Shown: positions 55,571-63,552 of the stretch, one piece after another
How positions within the stretch are numbered: position 1 is the first letter of the stretch
Layout of the letters: the number at the start of each line of letters is the position of its first letter
The notes under the pieces: model-generated
Told to the model about the DNA's origin: nothing
Databases searched by the model: none
Seen by the model: only the letters and a program-made list of their open reading frames with translations
Source of the DNA: Gillisia sp. Hel_I_86
GTDB lineage: Bacteria; Bacteroidota; Bacteroidia; Flavobacteriales; Flavobacteriaceae
Length of the DNA: 64,000 nt
Assembly (NCBI RefSeq): GCF_007827275.1
Contig: NZ_VISE01000001.1
Coordinates: 1,426,001-1,490,000, forward strand
Direction: 5' to 3'
Position numbers and translations under genes: made by a program

Positions 55571-57124
55571 ATGAGTGATATAGCAGAAAAGTTTGGGATT
55601 AAACAAGCCTTAAAAGCCTTAGGGATTAAAGATATTAATGAAGGAACTTCTACCGGAAAAGATTTTTTTGGGAGTGGTGAAATTATTGAATCTTATTCTC
55701 CTGTAGATGGTTCTTTAATAGGAAAGGTGAAAACTACCTCAAAAGAGGATTATGAAAAAGTTATGAACGCTGCTACCGAAGGATTTAAATCCTGGAGAAC
55801 AATGCCAGCTCCTTTACGTGGTGAAGTAGTTAGAAAATTCAACGAAGAACTTCGAAGGTTGAAAGAGCCTTTAGGGAAATTGGTTTCTTACGAAATGGGA
55901 AAATCTTACCAAGAAGGTTTGGGAGAAGTACAGGAAATGATAGATATCTGTGACTTTGCTGTGGGATTGTCCCGCCAGTTGCACGGACTTACCATGCATT
56001 CTGAGCGTCCAGGACATAGAATGTACGAGCAATACCATCCACTTGGGGTAGTAGGGATTATTTCTGCTTTTAACTTCCCAGTGGCCGTTTGGGCCTGGAA
56101 CACCGCTTTGGCTTGGGTTTGTGGAGATGCTTGTGTTTGGAAAGGTTCTGAAAAAACACCAATTACCTCTGTAGCTTGCCAAAAAATTGCTGCCAGGGTT
56201 TTTGAAGAAAACAATGTGCCGGCAGGAATTTCTTGTCTCGTAACAGGAGATTATAAAGTAGGGGAAATGATGTCTACAGATAAGCGCATTCCGCTTATTT
56301 CTGCTACCGGATCGACCCGAATGGGTAAGATCGTTGCTTCTAAAGTAGCAGAACGTCTTGGAAAAACTTTATTGGAATTAGGAGGGAACAATGCGATTAT
56401 TGTAACTCCAGATGCCGATATTAAAATGACCGTTATTGGTGCTGTATTTGGTGCTGTAGGAACTGCAGGACAACGTTGTACTTCTACCAGAAGACTTATA
56501 ATTCATGATTCTATTTACGATAAGGTAAAAGATGCGATCCTTGCGGCTTATAGGCAATTGCGTATTGGAAACCCTTTGGATGAAAATAATCACGTGGGAC
56601 CACTTATAGATAAAGATGCGGTTAAAAATTACCAGAACGCTTTGACCAAAGTTGTTGAAGAAGGTGGAAATATCATCGTTGAAGGTGGTGTGTTGGAAGG
56701 TAAAGGATTTGAAAGTGGATGTTATGTAAAACCGGCAATTGCTGAAGCAAAGAACTCTTACGAGATCGTACAGCATGAAACTTTTGCTCCGGTATTGTAC
56801 ATGATGAAATATTCTGGAACTGTTGAAGATGCTTTGGAAGTGCAAAACGGGGTAAATCAAGGGCTTTCTTCTGCAATTATGACCAATAACTTAAGGGAAG
56901 CAGAACACTTCTTATCTGTTAACGGATCTGACTGTGGGATTGCCAATGTAAATATTGGAACCAGTGGTGCTGAGATTGGTGGAGCCTTTGGAGGTGAGAA
57001 AGAAACCGGTGGAGGGAGAGAGTCTGGATCTGATGCATGGAAAGTGTATATGAGAAGACAAACCAACACCATTAACTATACTACGGAATTGCCATTGGCG
57101 CAAGGGATCAAGTTTGATTTGTAG
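55571..57124 (+). CDS. aldehyde dehydrogenase, ALDH7 (antiquitin-like) family
   Basis: A 517-residue NAD-dependent aldehyde dehydrogenase. The catalytic Glu is in LLELGGNNA and the nucleophile Cys in GTAGQRCTSTRR. The N-terminal region SERPGHRMYEQYHPLG and the end AEIGGAFGGEKETGGGRESGSDAWK are close to ALDH7A1, which oxidises alpha-aminoadipate semialdehyde in lysine breakdown. Neighbouring the 3-hydroxyanthranilate dioxygenase might suggest an aminomuconate-semialdehyde role, but the sequence favours ALDH7. Confidence 0.92.
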   Translation: MSDIAEKFGIKQALKALGIKDINEGTSTGKDFFGSGEIIESYSPVDGSLIGKVKTTSKEDYEKVMNAATEGFKSWRTMPAPLRGEVVRKFNEELRRLKEPLGKLVSYEMGKSYQEGLGEVQEMIDICDFAVGLSRQLHGLTMHSERPGHRMYEQYHPLGVVGIISAFNFPVAVWAWNTALAWVCGDACVWKGSEKTPITSVACQKIAARVFEENNVPAGISCLVTGDYKVGEMMSTDKRIPLISATGSTRMGKIVASKVAERLGKTLLELGGNNAIIVTPDADIKMTVIGAVFGAVGTAGQRCTSTRRLIIHDSIYDKVKDAILAAYRQLRIGNPLDENNHVGPLIDKDAVKNYQNALTKVVEEGGNIIVEGGVLEGKGFESGCYVKPAIAEAKNSYEIVQHETFAPVLYMMKYSGTVEDALEVQNGVNQGLSSAIMTNNLREAEHFLSVNGSDCGIANVNIGTSGAEIGGAFGGEKETGGGRESGSDAWKVYMRRQTNTINYTTELPLAQGIKFDL

Positions 57125-57149
57125 AATATTATTTAAAGAATAGTTTGAA

Positions 57150-57177
57150 AAAACCGCCCTTTTCAGGGCGGTTTTTT
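57150..57177 (+). terminator. rho-independent terminator after the aldehyde dehydrogenase gene
   Basis: AAAACCGCCCT pairs perfectly with AGGGCGGTTTT around TTTC, and the T-run continues past the stem. Confidence 0.92.
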
Positions 57178-57240
57178 TGTTTATGGTAGTAGTAGTGATT
57201 AAAATAAGGCTTCTATGAGCTTTCTAGTATCTTTCTGAAC

Positions 57241-57300
57241 GAAATGAAATGGAGTGAAGAATCTCACAGTGGCAAGAGATTCCTCCTTTGTCGGAATGAC
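57241..57300. repeat. short palindromic repeats, family C, copy 4
   Basis: GAAATGGAGTGAAGAATCTCA is followed by AGAGATTCCTCCTTTGTCGG and AATGAC, a divergent pair of the same units. The stretch lies between the convergent ALDH and exonuclease genes. Confidence 0.6.
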
Positions 57301-57382
57301 ATTTTGAATTGTCAGGCTAAGTCTGTCCAAGTCCAAACTGAGATAAATGGAGTCAAGTTCAACAACTTTTCGAAGCTTCGCT

Positions 57383-58096
57383 CTAAACAGAAGTAATCTC
57401 AAAATCCTCCAAAAGTTTTTCTTGCCTGAACTTTAAAATAATTTGTGCGATAGCGATTACATCTTTTTCGCAATAAGTGACAATTCTATCGATGTTCCCT
57501 TCTTCATAATAAACGTCTCTCACCTCCGAACCATCGATATCATCTTTTGGAGTTTGGATTCCCAGAACGTTGGTGAGAAGTTTTAGGGAAGTATAATGCT
57601 TATAATCGCCAAACTTCCATAATTCCAAAGTGTCCAAATGTGGCACTTCCCAAGGTTTTTTTCCGAAAAGGTCCAATTTGGATGGCAGCGGTAATCCATG
57701 AATAAGTATTCTTCTGGCTAGAAAAGGAAAATCGAATTCCTTACCATTATGCGCACAGAGCAAATGCTGAGGTTTATAAAAATGGGTGTTCAATAAATGA
57801 GAGAATTCCTGTAGCAGTGCTAATTCCTCTCCTTTGTACGAAGTGATCCTAAAAGCCCTTTTTTCATCTTTGAATGTGAAATAACCCACCGAAATGCAAG
57901 CGATTTTTCCAAATTCGGCCCAAATTCCTGCACGATCGTAAAATTCTTCAGCTGTAAAATCTTCCTTTCGCTGGTATTTCGATTTATCGTCCCAAAGTTT
58001 TTGTTTCACCTCTGAGAGGTTATTAAAATCCTTTTCTTCGGGAACCGTTTCTATATCCAGAAACAGAACGTTTTCAAGGTGCAGTTTTCGAACCAT
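57383..58096 (-). CDS. DEDDy-type 3'-5' exonuclease (ribonuclease-H-like)
   Basis: A 237-residue nuclease with the polymerase-proofreading fold. The acidic residues are in VLFLDIETVPEE (motif I, D-x-E), CAHNGKEFDFPFL (motif II) and YCEKDVIAIAQ (motif III, Y-x-x-x-D), the DEDDy set. It resembles the predicted PolB-like exonuclease family found in Bacteroidota. It starts inside the end of the serine hydrolase gene (23-base overlap), so the pair is co-transcribed. Confidence 0.85.
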   Translation of the reverse strand: MVRKLHLENVLFLDIETVPEEKDFNNLSEVKQKLWDDKSKYQRKEDFTAEEFYDRAGIWAEFGKIACISVGYFTFKDEKRAFRITSYKGEELALLQEFSHLLNTHFYKPQHLLCAHNGKEFDFPFLARRILIHGLPLPSKLDLFGKKPWEVPHLDTLELWKFGDYKHYTSLKLLTNVLGIQTPKDDIDGSEVRDVYYEEGNIDRIVTYCEKDVIAIAQIILKFRQEKLLEDFEITSV

Positions 58097-59246
58097 TGGC
58101 TAACATTTTATAGGCTTCATCTATATATATAAAGAAATCCTTTGCGTGATTTTCTCCCTCTTTCCTGGGTATTAATTCATGTCCTAATCTAACGATTATA
58201 AGGTCATCTTCGGGAACAACAATTACATATTGCCCCAATATCCCTCGCATATAAAAGATCTCTTTTCCCTTGTAATCGCTTAACCAAAATCCGTATCCAT
58301 ATTGTGGCGAATCCTCAAACCTTGCTTTGGTGGCTGTTTCTACGAATTCCGAGTCTAATAGTTGTTCCCCATTCCATTTTCCGTTGTCCTTGAAAAGTTT
58401 CCCGAAACGTGCAAAATCGCGGGCATTGGAGGCAATGCAGCAATAGGCTTTTTCCATCCCACTTTCCTCAGAGTCCAATTGCCAAAAAGCGTTTTCCTTC
58501 ATCCCTAAGGGTTTCCAAAAACTATCACTTAAATAGGTTGATAGCTCCTGCCCTGTAGCTTTTTCTATTACCATTCCCAGTAAAATGGTGTTTCCGCTTA
58601 AATATTTAAAGGCATTCCCGGGCTCTTCTATCACTTTTAAATTCAAGGCCTCTTTTCTAATATCGTCCCCAAAATATGCTTTTGCTGTTTGAGAGAACGG
58701 ATTGTAATAATCCTCATCCCAATTAAGGCCAGATGACATGGAAGCAAGATCCCCAACTGTCAAGGCTGCCTGTTTATCCTTGTTGAATTCCGGTAGAAAA
58801 TCTCCTACCGGCTGATTTAAGCTCTTAATATATGCATCTTTAATTGCTTTCCCTAAAAGTGCCACCGTAATGGATTTTGCCATTGAAAAAGAATTGGTTT
58901 TGGAATCTATGCCATAATTTGGCGCATACTTCTCATACCAGATACTGTCATTCTTGATAATTAAAAACGCAACGGTTCCCAGTTCCTCATTTGTTTTCTG
59001 AAGGCGTCCTGCGGGGGTTGTCTTATTGTAATCTGGGCTCAAAGGCCATTCATCAAAATTTTCTCCCGATTCAATTACTCTATTCTCAAATTCTGTATAA
59101 TCATCTATATAAGCGGTTTTATGACCTTGAAAATAGACCACCTGGATTCCCTTCAAGAGATAATCGTAATCGAACAAGAACAAGAGCACAACAATTAACA
59201 GAATAGTTGCCAAAAACCCGCCTATAATTTTTAAGAGTAACTTCAT
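58074..59246 (-). CDS. serine hydrolase, beta-lactamase class C family
   Basis: A 390-residue penicillin-binding-protein-like hydrolase. The N-terminus is a membrane anchor (LLKIIGGFLATILLIVVLLFLF). The active site SxxK is in SFSMAKSIT (about residue 120), and the second element Y-x-N is in KYLSGNTIL. Family members include beta-lactamases, esterases and D-amino peptidases; no substrate can be chosen. The domain faces the periplasm. Confidence 0.88.
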   Translation of the reverse strand: MKLLLKIIGGFLATILLIVVLLFLFDYDYLLKGIQVVYFQGHKTAYIDDYTEFENRVIESGENFDEWPLSPDYNKTTPAGRLQKTNEELGTVAFLIIKNDSIWYEKYAPNYGIDSKTNSFSMAKSITVALLGKAIKDAYIKSLNQPVGDFLPEFNKDKQAALTVGDLASMSSGLNWDEDYYNPFSQTAKAYFGDDIRKEALNLKVIEEPGNAFKYLSGNTILLGMVIEKATGQELSTYLSDSFWKPLGMKENAFWQLDSEESGMEKAYCCIASNARDFARFGKLFKDNGKWNGEQLLDSEFVETATKARFEDSPQYGYGFWLSDYKGKEIFYMRGILGQYVIVVPEDDLIIVRLGHELIPRKEGENHAKDFFIYIDEAYKMLANGSKTAP

Positions 59247-59285
59247 AGTTATTAAAATTAGGGCTTTTAAATATAAAATAAAATT

Positions 59286-59756
59286 TTAAAAAAGTTCTTG
59301 CTGTAGTGGAGGGTTTTCGAAATCCAAAAGCCATTTTTTTCTCCATAACCCTCCGGCATATCCAGTTAAGGAACCATCGCTACCTATTACCCGATGACAA
59401 GGAATTACAATCCATAAAGGGTTTTTTCCATTTGCTGCGGCAACTGCACGAATGGCTTTTACATTTCCAAGTTCTTTGGAAAGTTCTAAATAGGAACGGG
59501 TTTCTCCATAAGGGATCTTATTTAAGGCTTGCCAGACTTGTTTCTGAAAATTGGTGCCAGCCGGATTCATCTTAAGAGTGAAATTTTTTAGTTCGCCAGA
59601 AAAGTATCCCTTTAATTGATCTACCGCAGTTTCTAATTCTTTTGGGACCTCTTCCTGTTGAAATTCTTCTTGATCTAAAATCTCAATTTTGCTGATGCCC
59701 AGTTCATCACCAGAGACTTCAGCAATTCCTAATGGTGTTTTAAGTAAGGTCGTCAT
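59286..59756 (-). CDS. ogt: methylated-DNA-[protein]-cysteine S-methyltransferase
   Basis: A 156-residue DNA alkyl-transferase that repairs O6-methylguanine in one suicide reaction. The acceptor Cys is in IVIPCHRVIGSDGSLTGYAGG, preceded by NFQKQVWQALNKIPYGET. The start at 59756 is chosen because MTTLLKTPLGIAEV matches the family; the frame is open for 42 more codons but those belong to the upstream CNNM gene in another frame. It overlaps that gene by 17 bases. Confidence 0.93.
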   Translation of the reverse strand: MTTLLKTPLGIAEVSGDELGISKIEILDQEEFQQEEVPKELETAVDQLKGYFSGELKNFTLKMNPAGTNFQKQVWQALNKIPYGETRSYLELSKELGNVKAIRAVAAANGKNPLWIVIPCHRVIGSDGSLTGYAGGLWRKKWLLDFENPPLQQELF

Positions 59757-60840
59757 TCTTTGTAGATTTTGTCTCAGAATCATTTTGCTGAATAAGACCA
59801 AGTTTTTTGGCGCGCTTTTCCCAGTTTTGCCTAGCCATGAGTTGCATATCTTCAATATGATCGCTCTCATCCATGATTTCAAGTCCTAAGAGCGTTTCAA
59901 TAATGTCTTCCATTGTTACCAACCCAATAGTATTACCGAATTCATCGGCTACTATTGATATATGCGCTTTACGCTTAATAAAAATCTCAAAAAGCTCCGG
60001 AATCGGGGTGTTGCGGTCTGTGATAAAAACCTCTCTTTTTAAGATGCTTAGAGGTTGCTGGCCTTTTTCGTCTATAATTTCCTCAAGAATATCATCTTTG
60101 AGCACGAATCCGGAGATATTATTGGGCTTATCCTTATAAACCGGAATTCTGGAGAATTTTAAATTTTTATGAGTTCGGTGAAATTTTTCAATGGTGGTAG
60201 ATTCATTTTCAATGGTAGCCACAGTAAATGGTGTCATTACATCCTTTGCCATAACCGATTTAAACACAAGTAGGTTTTTGATTACAGTAGTTTCATTTTC
60301 TTCAAAAAAGCCTTCTTCTTCAGCGGCATCAGTAATTGCCAAAAACTCTTCTCTACTCATGGTACTTACATGTGCCGATTTCCCTATTAATTTGGTGGTG
60401 AGCAACATTAACCAAAGTATACCGGTGTATTTCAATGGGAAAAGTAAAATTTTCAAAATTATTGCTGTAAATTTCCCAAGCGATTGCCAATAAGTTGCTC
60501 CAATTGTTTTGGGTATTATTTCTGACAGAATCAGGATTGCAAGGGTCATAATAGCAGATACGATCCCTACCGAATTTCCTCCGCCACCAAAAACTTTCTC
60601 TGCTTGTACTCCTACTAGGATTGCTCCAACGGTGTGAGCAATAGTGTTTACAGTAAGAATAGCGATGAGTGGTTTGTCGATATTTTGTTTGAAATGCTTT
60701 AGGGTGTTTGCATAGGCTTTCCCTTCCCTTTTTTTAACGCGAATATAGGTAGGGGTGATGCTAAGTAAAACCGCTTCTAGAATAGAGCATAAAAATGAAA
60801 AGAAAATTGCCAAAACAGCATAAAGAATAAGTAATTCCAT
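59740..60840 (-). CDS. CNNM/CBS-domain membrane protein (hemolysin C/CorC family)
   Basis: A 366-residue inner-membrane protein: an N-terminal DUF21 region with about four membrane segments (LILYAVLAIFFSFLCSILEA, PLIAILTVNTIAHTVG) followed by two CBS domains (VMTPFTVA, GLVTMEDIIETLLG). Related proteins carry magnesium or cobalt. It lacks the C-terminal transporter-associated domain of longer members. It overlaps ogt at its end. Confidence 0.88.
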   Translation of the reverse strand: MELLILYAVLAIFFSFLCSILEAVLLSITPTYIRVKKREGKAYANTLKHFKQNIDKPLIAILTVNTIAHTVGAILVGVQAEKVFGGGGNSVGIVSAIMTLAILILSEIIPKTIGATYWQSLGKFTAIILKILLFPLKYTGILWLMLLTTKLIGKSAHVSTMSREEFLAITDAAEEEGFFEENETTVIKNLLVFKSVMAKDVMTPFTVATIENESTTIEKFHRTHKNLKFSRIPVYKDKPNNISGFVLKDDILEEIIDEKGQQPLSILKREVFITDRNTPIPELFEIFIKRKAHISIVADEFGNTIGLVTMEDIIETLLGLEIMDESDHIEDMQLMARQNWEKRAKKLGLIQQNDSETKSTKNDDLT

Positions 60841-60910
60841 AGTTCGATTTCATTTTAGAACTCTAAATTAAGAATTCTTTCATATAATTTGTATTAGGGA
60901 GAGTGGAGAT

Positions 60911-60953
60911 AATAAAAAATAATGCTGCTGAAAGAATTCTCTCAACAGCATTA
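60911..60953 (-). terminator. terminator after the 162-residue membrane protein gene
   Basis: On the minus strand AATGCTGTTGAGAG pairs with CTTTCAGCAGCATT (two wobbles) around AATT and is followed by ATTTTTTATT. It lies 23 bases past the stop codon. Confidence 0.8.
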
Positions 60954-60975
60954 GCAAAAAATCTAACAAAAAAAA

Positions 60976-61464
60976 TTAAGCAGATAAATTTTTACGGATC
61001 AAATTATCCCATTTATTGGCGATAAAAAGCTGTGCATCGGCATCCATGCTATCATTATCGTTTTCATCATAAAAGACCACTTCTTTTATTTTTTCTTTGG
61101 AATTATTCTTTAGTAACTCCAATCCGATATGCGTTAATGCCAATTTGCTTTTATTTCCAATTTTTTGCTGATGTCCAGATTTAGATACTGTGCTTTGACT
61201 AACATTTTTTAGATCGATCACATCATATTTTGAGTGATCTTTTGGATCTATCACTAAAAACTTTTTGGAGCTACTATCCAGGCCTAAAAGCAGGGAGTTG
61301 GTAACTTCTATTTGATCCAGCTTCATTTGATGTTGAGCCGCTAGCTTATTCAATAATTTAAGGGTTCTTTTTTCTTTAGCAGCGTGAGCTACGATCATGT
61401 AAAGTATTGGGCCTACAAAAAGAGCTAGTAAGCCGATGCCCATAAGGACTGATGCATTTTCCAT
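60976..61464 (-). CDS. conserved membrane-anchored protein, 162 residues
   Basis: One N-terminal membrane segment (VLMGIGLLALFVGPILYMIV) is followed by a cytosolic domain rich in Lys and Asp with beta-type stretches (FLVIDPKD, EVVFYDEND). I recognise no family. It is followed by its own strong terminator, so it is transcribed alone or with the gene upstream. Confidence 0.75.
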   Translation of the reverse strand: MENASVLMGIGLLALFVGPILYMIVAHAAKEKRTLKLLNKLAAQHQMKLDQIEVTNSLLLGLDSSSKKFLVIDPKDHSKYDVIDLKNVSQSTVSKSGHQQKIGNKSKLALTHIGLELLKNNSKEKIKEVVFYDENDNDSMDADAQLFIANKWDNLIRKNLSA

Positions 61465-61489
61465 TTTAATATAATATTAAGTTGTGAAT

Positions 61490-61612
61490 ATGAAAACCCC
61501 TTTAGATATAGCAACTAAGGATTTTCAAAATTTATTTGATTTCAAAATTTTAGGAATGACTGAAGTAGTAGATGTTATTCTCAAATTTATATTTGAGATA
61601 ATCCCTACTTAA
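61490..61612 (+). CDS. possible 40-residue peptide
   Basis: A plus-strand frame between two minus-strand unknown genes reads MKTPLDIATKDFQNL... and ends with the hydrophobic stretch VVDVILKFIFEIIPT. The composition alternates acidic and aliphatic residues, as in small amphipathic peptides. No RBS or clear promoter was found, so it may be chance. Confidence 0.3.
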   Translation: MKTPLDIATKDFQNLFDFKILGMTEVVDVILKFIFEIIPT

Positions 61613-61631
61613 AATTCAGCATAAATTCTGA

Positions 61632-61982
61632 TCACCAAAAAAATTGAAATGGAAATATATGTTGGGAAAGTAATTGTCGACTATCTCTTAAATAAGCCCA
61701 AGAAGTAGTTTGGCCAAAATGTTTGATTAATGTACCTAGAGAAAATTGAAGCTCAGAAATACGACCAAAAGAAGATAGCTCATTGCTAAATTCTTGTTCG
61801 TATGAGCTAGAAATACTCGTTTCTTCAAAAAAGACCGCTTTTTTATTCTGACCTGCTTGTAGGTAATCAAAATTTCTGGAATCAAGGTCCAGGCCTTCAG
61901 AAGGATATGAAAATGCACCACTGCTGAAAGCATTCAAAAATGCAATCAGCAACAATAAAGAAACAGTATTTAATTTATTCAT
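61632..61982 (-). CDS. secreted protein of unknown function
   Basis: A 116-residue protein with a signal peptide (MNKLNTVSLLLLIAFLNAFSSGA) and a short polar domain rich in Ser, Phe and Glu ending in HIFPFQFFW. I recognise no family. The ATG at 61982 is chosen; a GTG two codons upstream is open. The aromatic C-terminus resembles the end of outer-membrane proteins, but the body is too short for a barrel. Confidence 0.6.
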   Translation of the reverse strand: MNKLNTVSLLLLIAFLNAFSSGAFSYPSEGLDLDSRNFDYLQAGQNKKAVFFEETSISSSYEQEFSNELSSFGRISELQFSLGTLIKHFGQTTSWAYLRDSRQLLSQHIFPFQFFW

Positions 61983-62043
61983 TTTCACTCAACAAATGTA
62001 CATTAAAAGTGAATCCGCAATTAAAAAACAATTATAAATTTTA

Positions 62044-62150
62044 ATCCCTCATTGAGGGTTTAAATCCCCCGAGGTTTTCCTCCAATTTTTAAAATATTTT
62101 TCTCTCGATACTTCGGGACATGTCTCGTGGGCTTTCCCCGAAGTTTTTGA
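62044..62150 (-). repeat. intergenic repeat, family B, copy 2
   Basis: On the minus strand this copy ends in TTAAACCCTCAATGAGGGAT (62044-62063), the same 20 bases as at 11248-11267, and shares the upstream boxes CGGGGAAA, ATGTCCC, TATCGAGAGAAAAATA and GAGG with that copy. It lies between hemB (stop at 62156) and the secreted-protein gene. Confidence 0.7.
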
Positions 62151-62155
62151 TTAGA

Positions 62156-63130
62156 TTATGATATCAATTTTACGGCATCCTTTGCAAAATAACTGGCAAT
62201 CACATTCGCGCCTGCACGTTTAATCGCAATTAATTGCTCCATCATCACCGCATCATGGTCTAGCCATCCTTTTCCTGAAGCAGCTTTTATCATGGCATAT
62301 TCGCCACTAACCTGATATACAGCTACAGGGACATTTACTGCTTCTTTAATATCCCTAACAATATCTAGATAACATAATCCCGGTTTTACCATTACGATAT
62401 CTGCTCCTTCTTCAATATCCATCAAGGTTTCACGAATTGCTTCTTCCCTATTTGCAGGATCCATTTGATAGGTTTTTTTATCGCCAAACCCGGGAGCAGA
62501 GTCCAATGCATCCCGAAAAGGGCCATAAAATGCAGAGGCATATTTTGCGGAGTAGCTCATAATCCCAGTATCATGAAAACCTTCCCCTTCCAACAAACTT
62601 CTAATTTCGAAGATCCTTCCATCCATCATATCGCTGGGTGCCACAAAATCTGCTCCGGAACTAGCGTGAGAAAGGGACATTTCAGCTAAGATCGCAGTTG
62701 TGTCATCGTTAATGATCTTTCCGTCTGCAACCACCCCATCATGACCAAAAGAAGAATAAGGATCTAGGGCAACATCTGTCATCACCAACATTTCGGGAAC
62801 TGCGTTTTTCACGGTTTTTATGGCGCGCTGCATCAAACCTTCAGCATTCAAGGCTTCGGTTCCTGCATTGTCTTTTAAATTATCCGGTACCTTCACAAAA
62901 AGCAAAACCGACTTGAGTCCCATTTTCCAAAGTTCTTTCACCTCCTTATCCAATAGATCCAGACTAAACCTGAAATAATTTGGCATGGAGGCAATCTCCT
63001 CTTTCACACCTTTTCCTTCAACAACAAATAAAGGGACAATAAAATCGTTCGGGCTTATAATGGTTTCACGTACCAAGCTTCTAACAGCTTCGGAGGTGCG
63101 TAATCTTCTATTTCTTCTTAATGGATACAT
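62156..63130 (-). CDS. hemB: delta-aminolevulinic acid dehydratase (porphobilinogen synthase)
   Basis: Joins two 5-aminolevulinate molecules to porphobilinogen in heme synthesis. The two active-site lysines are in MSYSAKYASAFYGPF and VMVKPGLCYLD. The metal loop reads DVALDPYSSFGHDGVV, without the cysteines of the zinc enzyme (DVCFCEYTSHGHCG in E. coli), so it is the zinc-independent, magnesium-type form. At 324 residues it is complete. A 21-codon frame (63118-63183) overlaps its start. Confidence 0.96.
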   Translation of the reverse strand: MYPLRRNRRLRTSEAVRSLVRETIISPNDFIVPLFVVEGKGVKEEIASMPNYFRFSLDLLDKEVKELWKMGLKSVLLFVKVPDNLKDNAGTEALNAEGLMQRAIKTVKNAVPEMLVMTDVALDPYSSFGHDGVVADGKIINDDTTAILAEMSLSHASSGADFVAPSDMMDGRIFEIRSLLEGEGFHDTGIMSYSAKYASAFYGPFRDALDSAPGFGDKKTYQMDPANREEAIRETLMDIEEGADIVMVKPGLCYLDIVRDIKEAVNVPVAVYQVSGEYAMIKAASGKGWLDHDAVMMEQLIAIKRAGANVIASYFAKDAVKLIS

Positions 63131-63225
63131 AGGAAAAAGTCTTTTTTTATTAAACTCCTCAGGAGTACTTTTTTAATGCTCATTAGATCTTTAAACTTAA
63201 AACCTATCCTGAAATTGAGCATTTG

Positions 63226-63233
63226 CAAATATA
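63226..63233 (-). promoter_or_regulatory. candidate -7 element for hemB
   Basis: TATATTTG on the minus strand fits TAnnTTTG and lies about 95 bases before the hemB start. No TTG is found at -33. Confidence 0.35.
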
Positions 63234-63324
63234 AAGCATGCTTAAGAATTTTTTGGTGTTTGATAGGAAGGATTATATTTATGTATATCCGTTTTTTGTC
63301 CAGCAAGACATTTGTTATTTTTAT

Positions 63325-63406
63325 GATTTCGACGAAGGAGGAATCCCTAACACGAAATTTTACTCTATCGAGATTCTTCACTTCGCTGCGCTCCTTTTAG
63401 AATGAC
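63325..63406. repeat. short palindromic repeats, family C, copy 5
   Basis: The stretch contains TTCGACGAAGGAGGAATCCC and GAGATTCTTCACTTCGCTGC with GCTCCTTTTAGAATGAC, two units of the same type as copy 4 in opposite order. It lies in the 422-base gap between hemB and the ABC ATPase; the remainder of that gap holds only the hemB leader and nothing else recognised. Confidence 0.6.
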
Positions 63407-63552
63407 AATAAACCTGAATAGTTGGTTAAAAGCACTTACAGTTACAAAACCGGACAATCAGTTATATTTTCAAATATCAAGATAAAATTGTAACGTTACT
63501 GCTTATTACTTACTAATAGAACTAAAGACAAAATCCAACTAAACCACCCAAC

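Noticed and set aside
63118-63381. An 87-codon minus-strand frame upstream of hemB
   Set aside because: Only its last 21 codons follow an ATG near hemB; the upstream part lies in AT-rich and repeat DNA and looks non-coding.
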